Shown: positions 1-5,545, counted from the first letter of the stretch. The stretch: 8,301 nucleotides of DNA from Phenylobacterium sp. (GCA_028698405.1 JAQVDF010000054.1:1-8301); one strand, 5' to 3'. The notes: generated by a model from the sequence alone, not told the origin. Numbers and translations are program-made.

Positions 1-111
1 GGTGACGCCCGGCCGGTCGTCGACGATGGCGAGCTTCTTTCCGGCCAGCCGGTTGAACAGCGTGGACTTGCCGACGTTGGGCCGACCGACGATGGCGAGC
101 TTGAGCGGCAT
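1..111 (-). CDS. der: Ribosome-assembly GTPase Der (EngA), N-terminal fragment
   Basis: Only the first 37 codons lie in the window; the rest runs off the left edge. The visible protein begins [20 protein letters not shown], a textbook G1/P-loop (GRPNVGKS, residues 9-16), and continues through [15 protein letters not shown], which reaches the G2 threonine typical of Der's first GTPase domain. Der carries two tandem GTPase domains and a KH-like domain and acts in the cytoplasm in late 50S subunit maturation. The ATG at 109-111 is preceded by AGGAG (plus-strand 123-127) with 11 nt spacing. It lies 22 nt after the bamB stop, so it is the third gene of the yfgM-bamB-der operon. The second GTPase domain cannot be seen here, but the sequence and the gene order together make the assignment strong. 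Confidence 0.93.
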   Translation of the reverse strand, partial: MPLKLAIVGRPNVGKSTLFNRLAGKKLAIVDDRPGVT

Positions 112-133
112 GAGCGGTTCGTCTCCTGCGGAC

Positions 134-886
134 TTAACGCAGGGCGATGAGCTCCGCCTCGTCGGTGACCACGTAGACCATGCCGTTCGCCGCGATCGGC
201 GCCAGCAGGCCCGGCGAACCGATGCCCATGGAATGCTCGACGGCGCCGGTCTTGGCGTTCAGGGCCGCGAGCCGGCCGGTGCTGGACACCAGAACCAGCC
301 GGTTGGAGGCGAGCAGCGGGCTGGACCAGATCGGCCGCACCTTCCCACGGCGCTCGAAGAAGCCGAAGAAGCCGCCACCTCCGGCGTCCTGCTCCAGGCC
401 CTCGTTGAGGTCGCGGATCCAGTAGACCTGGCCGGAGTCGCGGTTCACGCAGATCACTTCTCCGAACTTCGAGACGACGTAGACCACGTCACCCGCCGGC
501 CAGGGGGTGGTGATCCCGGTCACCGGAAGGTTCCAGCGCGCCGTGCCGGTTCGCAGGTCGACCGCGGCGAACACGCCCGAATGGCTCACCGCATAGACGT
601 CGCCCTGATAGATCACCGGGCGGCCGGGAATGTCGCGGATTTCGGACAGGGCGGTGGTGCGGCTGGCCCGCGACAGGGCCTCGGCCCACAGGTCGTTGCC
701 GTTGTTGACCCGCAGCGCCACCAGTTCGCCCGAACCGAAGGCGGCGACGACCGTGTCGCCGGTCACCGCCGGGCTGGAGGCGGCCAGCACCCGGGCCGGC
801 TCGGTCAGCGCCTGGTAGGTCCAACTCGGTTCGCCCGTAGCGGCGTCGAAGGTCAGCAGGGTGTTGTCGATGGACACCGCCATCAC
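134..886 (-). CDS. bamB: BamB C-terminal portion (beta-propeller remainder)
   Basis: This is the open stretch after the amber codon, 250 residues if counted from the GTG at 884-886 (an ATG follows at once at 881-883). It carries about six PQQ-like blades, such as [22 protein letters not shown] and [20 protein letters not shown] at the C-terminus. It has no signal peptide, so if it were made by re-initiation it would stay in the cytoplasm. Codons 887-931, just upstream of the GTG, are also clearly BamB-like (TEQPVHGAPTIAGGR). The GTG is therefore an artefact of gene calling and not an evolved start. Confidence 0.5.
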   Translation of the reverse strand: MMAVSIDNTLLTFDAATGEPSWTYQALTEPARVLAASSPAVTGDTVVAAFGSGELVALRVNNGNDLWAEALSRASRTTALSEIRDIPGRPVIYQGDVYAVSHSGVFAAVDLRTGTARWNLPVTGITTPWPAGDVVYVVSKFGEVICVNRDSGQVYWIRDLNEGLEQDAGGGGFFGFFERRGKVRPIWSSPLLASNRLVLVSSTGRLAALNAKTGAVEHSMGIGSPGLLAPIAANGMVYVVTDEAELIALR

Positions 887-931
887 CCGTCCGCCGGCGA
901 TCGTCGGCGCGCCGTGGACCGGCTGCTCGGT

Positions 932-934
932 CTA
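932..934 (-). other. In-frame amber (TAG) codon inside bamB
   Basis: Codons on the minus strand read TGG CGG CGC TAG ACC GAG CAG. The frame of the upstream lipoprotein part (start 1528) and of the downstream propeller part differ by an exact multiple of three, so no indel is involved. A single base change from CAG, TCG, GAG, AAG, TTG or TGG would give this stop. Nothing suggests programmed recoding: the window shows no selenocysteine or pyrrolysine context, and the interblade linker has no obvious catalytic residue. Confidence 0.9.
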
Positions 935-1528
935 GCGCCGCCAGCCGACCGCGCCGGTGGCCGCGTCGAGCTGCACCACCAGCCGGTAGCCGGAGGTCAC
1001 GTAGATCTTGCCGTTGGCGTAGGCCAGGCCGCCGCCGAACGCCTCGCGATCGCGCTTGTTGTCGGACCGCAGTTCGGTGCGCCAGACCTCGCGGCCGCTC
1101 TGGGCGTCGCGCGCCGAGACGTTGGCCAGGCCGTCCATCACGAACACCTTGCCTTCGGCGACGATCGGCGGCGCCGTGACGTGCTTGCCGCGGCCCGAGC
1201 CTTCCCCGAAGCGCTGGCGCCAGGCGATCGACAGTCCCTGCCCCGCCTCCACATGGCCGATGGCCTGCTCGGGCGTGCCGCCCGGCAGCGGCCAGTCGGA
1301 CCTGGGCGTCGCCATGGGCAGGTTGAAGTCCTGCCCGGCGAGGGCGTCGGACACCTGAACATTGGCCTCCGCGCCGACGATCGGAATGCGTTCGCCTTCG
1401 GAGGCGATTTCCTGCGGTTCGTCGTCGCTGCGGTCGAACGGGTTCAGCCGGCTCACCGTCGAGCAGCCGGCGACGGCCAGGGAGACCGCCAGGACGGCGA
1501 TCAGGGGCGTGCGGCGGATTTGGATCAT
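932..1528 (-). CDS. bamB: BamB N-terminal portion, translatable up to the amber codon
   Basis: This is what ordinary translation would yield from the broken gene: 198 residues with signal peptide, lipobox Cys22, an Asp/Glu-rich linker (residues about 33-55) and roughly the first two propeller blades, ending ...VGWRR. An incomplete propeller is unlikely to fold or to bind BamA. It is listed separately because a gene caller would report it as its own gene. The start is fixed by the ATGA overlap with the preceding gene. Confidence 0.6.
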   Translation of the reverse strand: MIQIRRTPLIAVLAVSLAVAGCSTVSRLNPFDRSDDEPQEIASEGERIPIVGAEANVQVSDALAGQDFNLPMATPRSDWPLPGGTPEQAIGHVEAGQGLSIAWRQRFGEGSGRGKHVTAPPIVAEGKVFVMDGLANVSARDAQSGREVWRTELRSDNKRDREAFGGGLAYANGKIYVTSGYRLVVQLDAATGAVGWRR

Positions 1529-2262
1529 TGGGTCCGGGGGGCTGGTTGTTGCGACGCGGGCGCGGCCGGTTCGGGCAGGGCTGCGGCGGCCTTGAGGGTT
1601 TCCGGCAGAGCCTTTGCCGTTCCCGAGTCGATGAGTTCGACGGCGACGGTCGCCCGCTGACGGACGCCCTCGGGCGCATCCAGCAGGTCCTTCAGCGCCG
1701 AGAAGTCCTTGCGCGCGCCGTCGAAATCGCCGGCGGAGAGCTTGGCGATGGCCAGAGCCTCCTCGGCGAGGATGCGATAGGGCCGGTCCTCCTTGCTCAG
1801 CGGCTCGAGCCTTTCCTGGATCTGGGCCAGGGAGGCCGAATCCATGAGCGCGAAGGCGGATTTGAGGCGGGCGGCGTCACCCAGCAGCACGTCCGGCGCG
1901 GCCTCGGCGGCCGCGTCGTACAGCTTCACCGCCTCGTCGCGCTTGCCCTGGGTCATGCGGATGCCGCCCTGGTGCATCAGCGCCAGCGCCTTGTAGGCGC
2001 GCGACGGCGAATCGGCGACCTCGCCGAACAGCTTGTCGGCCTCTTCCGTACGTCCCTGCTGCAGGACCTCGAGCGCCTGGGCGTACTGCTCGGACGCGGC
2101 CTCGGCGGCCCGCTGGCGATACTCCTGGTAGCCCCAGACGCCGAGGGCGATCAGCAACGCGGCCGCAAGCGCGCCGAGCGCCCAAGGCAGCGCCTTGAGC
2201 GCAAGCGTCTTGTAACGGTCGGAGCGAAGCTGCTCCTCGACCTCTTCGAACAGATCGACCAC
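1525..2262 (-). CDS. YfgM-like membrane-anchored TPR protein (SecYEG-ancillary family)
   Basis: A 245-residue protein with a short cytoplasmic N-terminus (VDLFEEVEEQLRSDR), one transmembrane helix at about residues 24-45, and a periplasmic helical region built of TPR-like units (about 55-210: ALEVLQQGRTEEADKLF, AVKLYDAAAEAAPDVLLGDA, AIAKLSAGDFDGARKDF). It ends in a Pro/Ala/Gln-rich tail. This layout matches the YfgM/TPR_21 family; E. coli YfgM associates with SecYEG and periplasmic chaperones. The conserved position directly before bamB and der supports the call. The start is a GTG at 2260-2262, giving M-V-D-L-F as is usual in the family. An in-frame TGA eight codons upstream rules out a longer protein, and GGAG lies about 10 nt upstream. 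The stop overlaps the bamB start as ATGA, implying translational coupling. The role in secretion is inferred from the family. Confidence 0.85.
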   Translation of the reverse strand: MVDLFEEVEEQLRSDRYKTLALKALPWALGALAAALLIALGVWGYQEYRQRAAEAASEQYAQALEVLQQGRTEEADKLFGEVADSPSRAYKALALMHQGGIRMTQGKRDEAVKLYDAAAEAAPDVLLGDAARLKSAFALMDSASLAQIQERLEPLSKEDRPYRILAEEALAIAKLSAGDFDGARKDFSALKDLLDAPEGVRQRATVAVELIDSGTAKALPETLKAAAALPEPAAPASQQPAPRTQ

Positions 2263-2307
2263 GTGTGGGGAACTCCGCGCTCAGGCGACCTCGGGTGTGC
2301 GCGCGAA

Positions 2308-2334
2308 CCTATAGCGCTCGCGCAGCGCCCGCAA
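2308..2334 (-). promoter_or_regulatory. Candidate housekeeping promoter of the yfgM-bamB-der operon
   Basis: On the minus strand, TTGCGGG (2328-2334) and GCTATAGG (2308-2315) are separated by 12 bp. The Caulobacter sigma-73 consensus is TTGACGS, 10-14 bp, GCTANAWC, so the -35 matches at 5 of 7 positions and the -10 at 5 of 7 defined positions, with correct spacing. Transcription would start near 2301, giving a leader of about 40 nt before the GTG at 2262. This is pattern matching only. Confidence 0.5.
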
Positions 2335-2372
2335 CGCCGGCGCCGACCCCATGCGGACCCAAGTCGCGCCCG

Positions 2373-2402
2373 TTAACCTTCCAAGCTTACCGTGGCTGAA
2401 CC
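2373..2402 (+). promoter_or_regulatory. Weak candidate promoter for the membrane-protein gene at 2447
   Basis: GCTGAACC at 2395-2402 resembles the Caulobacter -10 GCTANAWC. The -35 candidate TTAACCT (2373-2379) is poor and its 15-bp spacing is slightly long. Predicted transcription would begin near 2409, leaving room for the AGGAG ribosome site at 2432-2436. GTTAAC at 2372-2377 is a palindrome and also a CtrA-type half site, but there is no second half at the required spacing. Confidence 0.25.
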
Positions 2403-2446
2403 GGACGGGGCGCAACTCCTTGGCGGAGACCAGGAGCGAACTCGCG

Positions 2447-3136
2447 ATGAGCGCCAGCGACACCACCACCTATCTTACCGCGCCAGGGCGCCCGCAGCGC
2501 CTGGCGCTGATCATGGCCCTGGGCCTGTTGGCCAGCAATCTGTTCGCCCTGAAGGCCGGGCCGGGCATCGCCACCATGGCCGCCGCGCTGAGCTGCGTGG
2601 TCGCCCCGATCGCCGCCCTCACCGGCCTCCTGCCTCGCGGGGCGATGTCGCCGCCGGTGCAGATCGAGGCCAACGTGATCTACCGGCCGCTGCCGGAGCG
2701 GAACGTTCGGATGTGGACGCTGGCGGCGCCGGCCTGCTGGCTGCTGGCCATCCCGCTGGCCCTGAAGGCGCACGAGAACGGCGTCTTCGTCGCCATCGGC
2801 GTCGCGCTGGTGGTGACGATCGTGGTCCTCGGACTGCTGGCGCGGGTCCGCCTGGAGGGCGTCAGCTTCTCGGTGGACGAAGGCGGCGTCTACGACGCCT
2901 CGACCATGCGCCGGCCCGTCCCCTGGTCGGCGATCCGCGGCGTGCGGCCGGTCGGCCGTGGCGACTCCTCGGCGCTGATCATCGAGACCGCCCGCCCGGC
3001 CGACTACGTCCAGCCCTGGCTCGCCGTCCTCGCCCCCTCGCGCCAACCCAGGCTATCTCTCTCGGACCTGACGCCCGAAGAGCGGCGGATGATCGTCGGG
3101 CGGGTGGCGCGCCGCCTCGAGCGCGGCTGGGCCTGA
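2447..3136 (+). CDS. Four-helix inner-membrane protein with a possible PH-like C-terminal domain, function unknown
   Basis: I do not recognise this gene by name. The ATG at 2447 was chosen because AGGAG (2432-2436) sits 10 nt before it. A longer frame opens at 2351, but its extra residues look non-coding and have no ribosome site. The 229-residue product has four hydrophobic segments (about 18-36, 40-62, 90-108, 112-132) in two pairs separated by a hydrophilic stretch (about 63-89). A soluble C-terminal part (about 137-229) follows, with the pattern L-E-G-V-S-F-S-V-D-E-G-G-V-Y then VPWSAIRGVRPV. That turn-plus-PWxxI pattern is common in bacterial PH-like domains of small membrane proteins. 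The last segment (LSDLTPEERRMIVGRVARRL) looks helical. It is transcribed alone, divergent from yfgM and convergent with panB. A membrane location is well supported; any function would be a guess. Confidence 0.8.
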   Translation: MSASDTTTYLTAPGRPQRLALIMALGLLASNLFALKAGPGIATMAAALSCVVAPIAALTGLLPRGAMSPPVQIEANVIYRPLPERNVRMWTLAAPACWLLAIPLALKAHENGVFVAIGVALVVTIVVLGLLARVRLEGVSFSVDEGGVYDASTMRRPVPWSAIRGVRPVGRGDSSALIIETARPADYVQPWLAVLAPSRQPRLSLSDLTPEERRMIVGRVARRLERGWA

Positions 3137-3150
3137 CGCCCGGCTCAGCC
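3125..3150. terminator. Possible bidirectional hairpin between the convergent membrane-protein gene and panB
   Basis: GGCTGGGC (3125-3132) can pair with GCTCAGCC (3143-3150), giving an 8-bp stem with one G-U pair on the plus-strand RNA and a 10-nt loop. It covers both stop codons (TGA 3134-3136; minus-strand TGA 3145-3147). There is no U-tract on either side, so it is not a canonical intrinsic terminator. It is the only structure in the 8-bp gap where two converging transcripts must end. Confidence 0.3.
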
Positions 3151-3972
3151 GGCCTTGGCGAAATAGATCTCGGCGGGGCCGGGGAAGCTGCGGGCGCGGA
3201 CATCGTCTGCATAGGCCGCCACAGCCTTGCCGATCTCGCCCCGCAGGTCGCCGTAGCGGCGCACGAACTTGGGCGTCCAGTCGAACAGGCCCAGCATGTC
3301 GTCGGTGACCAGGATCTGGCCGTCACAGCCGGCCGAGGCGCCGATGCCGATGGTCGGCACGTCGATCGCCTGGGTGATCTCCCTGGCCAGGCCTTCGGCC
3401 ACGCCTTCGACCACGACGGCGAAGGCGCCGGCGGCCGCCGTGGCCTTGGCCTCCTCGAGGATCCGCCGGCGCTCCTCGCCGGCCTTGCCCTTGGCCTTGA
3501 ATCCGCCGTCGACGTTGATCGCCTGTGGCCGCAGGCCGACGTGGCCCATCACCGGCACGCCGCGCTGGACCATGTAGGCGATGGTGTCGGCGACCGTCGG
3601 GCCGGCCTCGACCTTCACCGCCTGGCAGCCGGTTTCCTTCAGGATCCGCACCGCGTTGGCGTAGGCCGCCTCGGCGCCGCCCTCATAGGAACCGAACGGC
3701 ATGTCGACCACGACCATGGCCTTGCGCGCGCCGCGCATCACCGCCTGGCCGTGCAGGATCATCATCTCCATGGTCACGCCGACCGTGTTGGGCAGCCCGT
3801 GCACCACCATGCCGACGGAGTCTCCCACCAGCAGCAGGTCGCAATGCTCGTCCAGGATCTCGGCCACCGGCGTGGTGTAGGCCGTCAGGCAGACGATGGG
3901 CGTGCCGTTCTTGCGGGCGGCGATGTCGGGCGCGGTCACCCGCTTGACCGTTTCCTGGCGCTGGGAGGACAT
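3145..3972 (-). CDS. panB: 3-methyl-2-oxobutanoate hydroxymethyltransferase (ketopantoate hydroxymethyltransferase)
   Basis: PanB transfers a hydroxymethyl group from 5,10-methylene-tetrahydrofolate to alpha-ketoisovalerate, making ketopantoate, the first committed step to pantothenate and coenzyme A, in the cytoplasm. The 275-residue length is usual for the family. All hallmark sites are visible: the Mg-binding Asp51 in [13 protein letters not shown], Asp90 in [12 protein letters not shown], Glu122 in KVEAG, His144 in MGHVGLRPQ and the general-base Glu189 in [11 protein letters not shown], followed by [17 protein letters not shown] (conserved substrate/phosphate-loop region). The ATG at 3970-3972 has GAGG a few bases upstream and lies only 7 nt after the stop of the candidate anti-sigma gene, so it is probably co-transcribed with the sigma cassette. 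panC is not adjacent. The enzyme assignment is secure; control by the neighbouring sigma factor is inference. Confidence 0.97.
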   Translation of the reverse strand: MSSQRQETVKRVTAPDIAARKNGTPIVCLTAYTTPVAEILDEHCDLLLVGDSVGMVVHGLPNTVGVTMEMMILHGQAVMRGARKAMVVVDMPFGSYEGGAEAAYANAVRILKETGCQAVKVEAGPTVADTIAYMVQRGVPVMGHVGLRPQAINVDGGFKAKGKAGEERRRILEEAKATAAAGAFAVVVEGVAEGLAREITQAIDVPTIGIGASAGCDGQILVTDDMLGLFDWTPKFVRRYGDLRGEIGKAVAAYADDVRARSFPGPAEIYFAKAG

Positions 3973-3979
3973 GGGTTCC

Positions 3980-4360
3980 TCAGATCTCCTCGATCATGCG
4001 GGTGATCACGAAAGCCACCGCCAGGCCGGCGAGGCCGGCGGCGAGCCAGACCACGTTTCCGGCGCCGGTCAGCGCGCTCATCCAATCCGATTGCGAAGCC
4101 ACCTGGCTGACCCCTGCGGTCAACAGCCGCGCCGGACCGGCCGCGGCCGCCTGCACGTCGGTGGCGAAATTGCTCAGCACCAGCTGGCTGGCCCCGATTA
4201 CGCCGCCGACCACGCCGGCGAAGCCGATCAGCACCCGGCGGGTGGCCCAGCCCCGGTCCAGACGGCGTTCCACGCGCTGGGCGAACGCCTCGGCGTCGCC
4301 GAACGCCGGCGCATCGGCGAACAGGCGCTCGATCCGGCGTTCGAAGTCGACTTCAGCCAT
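3980..4360 (-). CDS. Small two-helix membrane protein, candidate anti-sigma factor
   Basis: The 126-residue product starts [20 protein letters not shown]. This ATG (4358-4360) was chosen because GGGAGG (plus-strand 4368-4373) lies 7 nt upstream; the frame extends further but only through the 3' end of the sigma gene. It has an acidic/basic amphipathic cytoplasmic N-terminus (about 1-40), a transmembrane segment at 41-63, a small Ala/Ser-rich extracytoplasmic loop (64-100), and a second transmembrane segment at 101-121 ending RMIEEI. It contains no Cys or His, so the zinc anti-sigma (ZAS) HxxxCxxC motif is absent. The start overlaps the sigma factor stop by 8 bp, the usual arrangement for a sigma/anti-sigma pair. 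The anti-sigma role rests on this position, the size and the membrane topology, not on a recognised domain. Confidence 0.7.
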   Translation of the reverse strand: MAEVDFERRIERLFADAPAFGDAEAFAQRVERRLDRGWATRRVLIGFAGVVGGVIGASQLVLSNFATDVQAAAAGPARLLTAGVSQVASQSDWMSALTGAGNVVWLAAGLAGLAVAFVITRMIEEI

Positions 4361-4943
4361 TGCCGCGCCTCCCTTCCAACGCCGCGCCGTCGCCAGGCGC
4401 CAGTCGCGCTCTGAGCTTCTCCAGACCACGTTTGACATGGGATTTGACCGTTCCAAGCGGCAGGTTCAAGGCTTCCGCCGCCTCACCGTGGGAAACTCCG
4501 GCTCCGTAGCAGAGCGTGACGCACATTCGCTCCGCCGGAGACAGGCCCTTCAGCCCTTCGTCGAGATCGATCAGACCGGCCGCATCGCCCTCTCCGCGCG
4601 GCGCGGGATCGGCCTCCGCGGCGCCTTCGGCGAGCACCGCCAGCAGCCGCCGCTCGCGCTGCAGTCGGCGCAGGTAGACGCGCGCGGCGATCCGCTTCAC
4701 CCAGCCGCCGAACGTGCCCTCGCCGCGGAACTCGGTGATCCGCTCGAAGGCGGCCAGGAAGGCGTCCTGGGCCGCGTCGTCGGCCTCGGCAGGCGCAGCA
4801 CCCATCCGGCGCAACAGCCCGCGCACCGCCGAACCGTGGCGGCGCACCAGTTCGCCGAACGCCCGGCGATCGCCGGTGGCGGCGTGGCCGGCCAGCTCGA
4901 CGTCGTGCAGACTCGCGTACCTGATCTGTTGGAGGCCCGGCAT
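4353..4943 (-). CDS. ECF-type (group 4) sigma-70 family RNA polymerase sigma factor
   Basis: A 196-residue protein with only sigma regions 2 and 4, as in ECF sigma factors. Region 2 covers about residues 26-98: FGELVRRHGSAVRGLLRRMG, then DDAAQDAFLAAFERITEFRG (the -10 and core-binding helices), then GTFGGWVKRIAARVYLRRLQ. A linker of about 25 residues rich in Ala, Asp and Glu follows. Region 4 covers about 125-182, with LSPAERMCVTLCYGAGVSHG and the helix-turn-helix EAAEALNLPLGTVKSHVKRG that contacts the -35 element. The ATG at 4941-4943 has only a weak GGGGG ribosome site. It follows the DUF6249-like gene by 23 nt and overlaps the candidate anti-sigma gene by 8 bp. Its promoter specificity and stimulus cannot be read here; autoregulation of the operon is typical for this class. 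Confidence 0.93.
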   Translation of the reverse strand: MPGLQQIRYASLHDVELAGHAATGDRRAFGELVRRHGSAVRGLLRRMGAAPAEADDAAQDAFLAAFERITEFRGEGTFGGWVKRIAARVYLRRLQRERRLLAVLAEGAAEADPAPRGEGDAAGLIDLDEGLKGLSPAERMCVTLCYGAGVSHGEAAEALNLPLGTVKSHVKRGLEKLRARLAPGDGAALEGRRGNG

Positions 4944-4966
4944 GGGCGTCTACCCCCGTCCGGGCG

Positions 4967-5350
4967 CTAGTTCTTCTTCCGGCCGACCGCCCAGAGAACG
5001 ATGAACGCCAGGCCGATCAGGCCGGGGATGGCGGCGATGCCCATGAAGACATGGGTCGCGTCAGGCTCGTTGTAGCCCACGAAATAGCCCATCAGCGCCA
5101 GGCCGACGCCCACGGCGAGCCAGACGATGCCCTGACGCAGATCCTGATCCGGATGGCGGTAGGCGCCCTTGGCCTCCTTCACCGGCTGGGTCATGGCCTG
5201 GACGATTTCCGGCGGGATGGGCTCGCCGCGCTCCACCGCGGCGCGCAGGGTCTCCTGCAACTTCTGCTGCTCGAGGCTGCGGAAGTAGCGCGGCACGATG
5301 ACGATCGCCGCGATCATTGCGAACAATCCCAGCGGGACCAGGATTTCCAT
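4967..5350 (-). CDS. DUF6249-like three-helix membrane protein, first gene of the sigma operon
   Basis: A 127-residue protein. The first hydrophobic helix (about 3-20, MEILVPLGLFAMIAAIVIVP) is followed by a basic/charged cytoplasmic helix (21-60: RYFRSLEQQKLQETLRAAVE then RGEPIPPEIV). After HPDQDLRQGI come two more membrane helices (about 74-93 and 101-122) and the tail GRKKN. The layout of helix, short amphipathic Gln/Glu-rich region with a GxPIPPEI-type motif, then a helical hairpin resembles DUF6249 proteins, which I recall as frequent neighbours of ECF sigma genes. No biochemical role is known to me. The ATG at 5348-5350 has AGGAG (plus-strand 5360-5364) 9 nt upstream. Its location fits a membrane sensor or accessory for the sigma cassette, but that is inference. 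Confidence 0.8.
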   Translation of the reverse strand: MEILVPLGLFAMIAAIVIVPRYFRSLEQQKLQETLRAAVERGEPIPPEIVQAMTQPVKEAKGAYRHPDQDLRQGIVWLAVGVGLALMGYFVGYNEPDATHVFMGIAAIPGLIGLAFIVLWAVGRKKN

Positions 5351-5384
5351 CTCTCAACTCTCCTCTCGATGCGCCGAGCCCTCG

Positions 5385-5421
5385 CTGGAGCTCCTTCTGA
5401 TAGCAAGAGACCTGGAGCTCC
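5385..5421. repeat. Two copies of CTGGAGCTCC, each containing an 8-bp palindrome
   Basis: CTGGAGCTCC occurs at 5385-5394 and again at 5412-5421, 27 bp apart. The inner GGAGCTCC of each copy is self-complementary, so the two copies can act as a paired operator in DNA or fold on each other as a hairpin in RNA. They lie 35 to 71 bp upstream of the DUF6249-like gene, probably in its leader or promoter. No known regulator is assigned. Confidence 0.55.
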
Positions 5422-5453
5422 GCCTTCGGATGCGCGCGAAGGCATGAAATTCT

Positions 5454-5477
5454 CGTCACATTTCGGCCGACGTGACG
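5454..5477. promoter_or_regulatory. Inverted repeat CGTCAC-N12-GTGACG in the divergent spacer
   Basis: CGTCAC (5454-5459) and GTGACG (5472-5477) are perfect inverted copies 12 bp apart. This lies in the middle of the sigma-operon/feoAB spacer, so it could be an operator serving either side. It overlaps the most A/T-rich patch of the spacer (about 5446-5464), where a promoter for the minus-strand operon might lie, but I could not identify convincing -35 and -10 elements there. Confidence 0.35.
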
Positions 5478-5506
5478 TTGCGCCGACTTGCCAAGCGTGG
5501 CTACAG
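5478..5506 (+). promoter_or_regulatory. Weak candidate promoter of feoAB
   Basis: TTGCGC (5478-5483) and CTACAG (5501-5506) are separated by 17 bp; GCTACAGG also resembles the Caulobacter -10 GCTANAWC. Predicted transcription would start near 5513, at the edge of the proposed Fur site. TTGCCA at 5488-5493 is an alternative -35 with a less convincing partner. Confidence 0.3.
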
Positions 5507-5513
5507 GCTGTAG
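5501..5513. promoter_or_regulatory. Perfect palindrome CTACAG-G-CTGTAG upstream of feoA
   Basis: A 13-bp perfect dyad at 5501-5513. It overlaps the candidate -10 and ends three bases before the proposed Fur site. A second exact palindrome, AGTCGCGACT (5512-5521), overlaps its end. Either could be an operator for a second regulator of feoAB or of the divergent sigma operon. No specific factor can be named. Confidence 0.4.
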
Positions 5514-5515
5514 TC

Positions 5516-5534
5516 GCGACTCATTCTCAGTTGC
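5516..5534. promoter_or_regulatory. Putative Fur box before feoA
   Basis: GCGACTCATTCTCAGTTGC is a 19-bp dyad. The arms GCGACT and AGTTGC are inverted copies except at one position, around the core CATTCTC. Aligned to the classical consensus GATAATGATAATCATTATC it agrees at 10 of 19 bases by hand count, and the CATTCTCA-GTTGC half is typical of Fur sites in proteobacteria with G+C-rich genomes. It lies 11 bp before the feoA ATG, where bound Fur-Fe would block transcription, as expected for a ferrous-iron importer. Confidence 0.55.
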
Positions 5535-5545
5535 ATACGCCCCTA

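Larger units (their letters stand above)
134..1528 (-). pseudogene. bamB: bamB, outer-membrane assembly lipoprotein, interrupted by an in-frame amber codon
   Basis: BamB is the beta-propeller lipoprotein of the BAM complex, which folds beta-barrel proteins into the outer membrane. The reading frame spans 465 codons, with a TAG at 932-934 (codon 199) and the normal TAA at 134-136. The N-terminus is a lipoprotein signal: charged MIQIRR, a hydrophobic stretch, and lipobox VAGC with Cys22 followed by Ser, consistent with outer-membrane sorting. After it come about eight PQQ-type blade repeats (V-hydrophobic-V...L-A-LD--TG--W), for example IYVTSGYRLVVQLDAATGAV before the stop and [19 protein letters not shown] after it. 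Both sides of the TAG are in the same frame: ...GAVGWRR, stop, [16 protein letters not shown]..., which reads as one interblade linker. The ATG overlaps the yfgM stop (ATGA), and der follows. If the stop is an assembly error, this is a normal full-length gene of 464 residues. If it is real, the product is a 198-residue lipoprotein lacking most of the propeller. Confidence 0.85.

Noticed and set aside
932..934. Programmed recoding (selenocysteine or pyrrolysine) at the bamB stop
   Set aside because: The stop is TAG, not TGA. No recoding structure is seen, BamB needs no such residue, and Alphaproteobacteria are not known to insert pyrrolysine in this gene.
2..1660. Very long plus-strand open frame (552 codons) opposite bamB and yfgM
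   Set aside because: The translation is rich in Arg, Gly, His and Asp with no domain pattern, typical of the antisense of G+C-rich genes. The minus strand carries clear BamB and YfgM families.
2372..2390. CtrA-type site around GTTAACC in the yfgM divergent spacer
   Set aside because: Only one TTAA half is present. The position seven bases away reads AGCT on either strand, so the TTAA-N7-TTAA pattern is not met.
2392..4005. 537-codon plus-strand frame across the membrane-protein gene and panB
   Set aside because: It overlaps two convincing genes in other frames and shows only shadow composition.
3896..4414. 172-codon plus-strand frame opposite the sigma/anti-sigma junction
   Set aside because: No domain features and no ribosome site; it lies antisense to genes with clear starts and couplings.
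5371..5510. Riboswitch or small RNA in the sigma/feoAB spacer
   Set aside because: No known riboswitch core was recognised, and the dyads are short and better read as operators.
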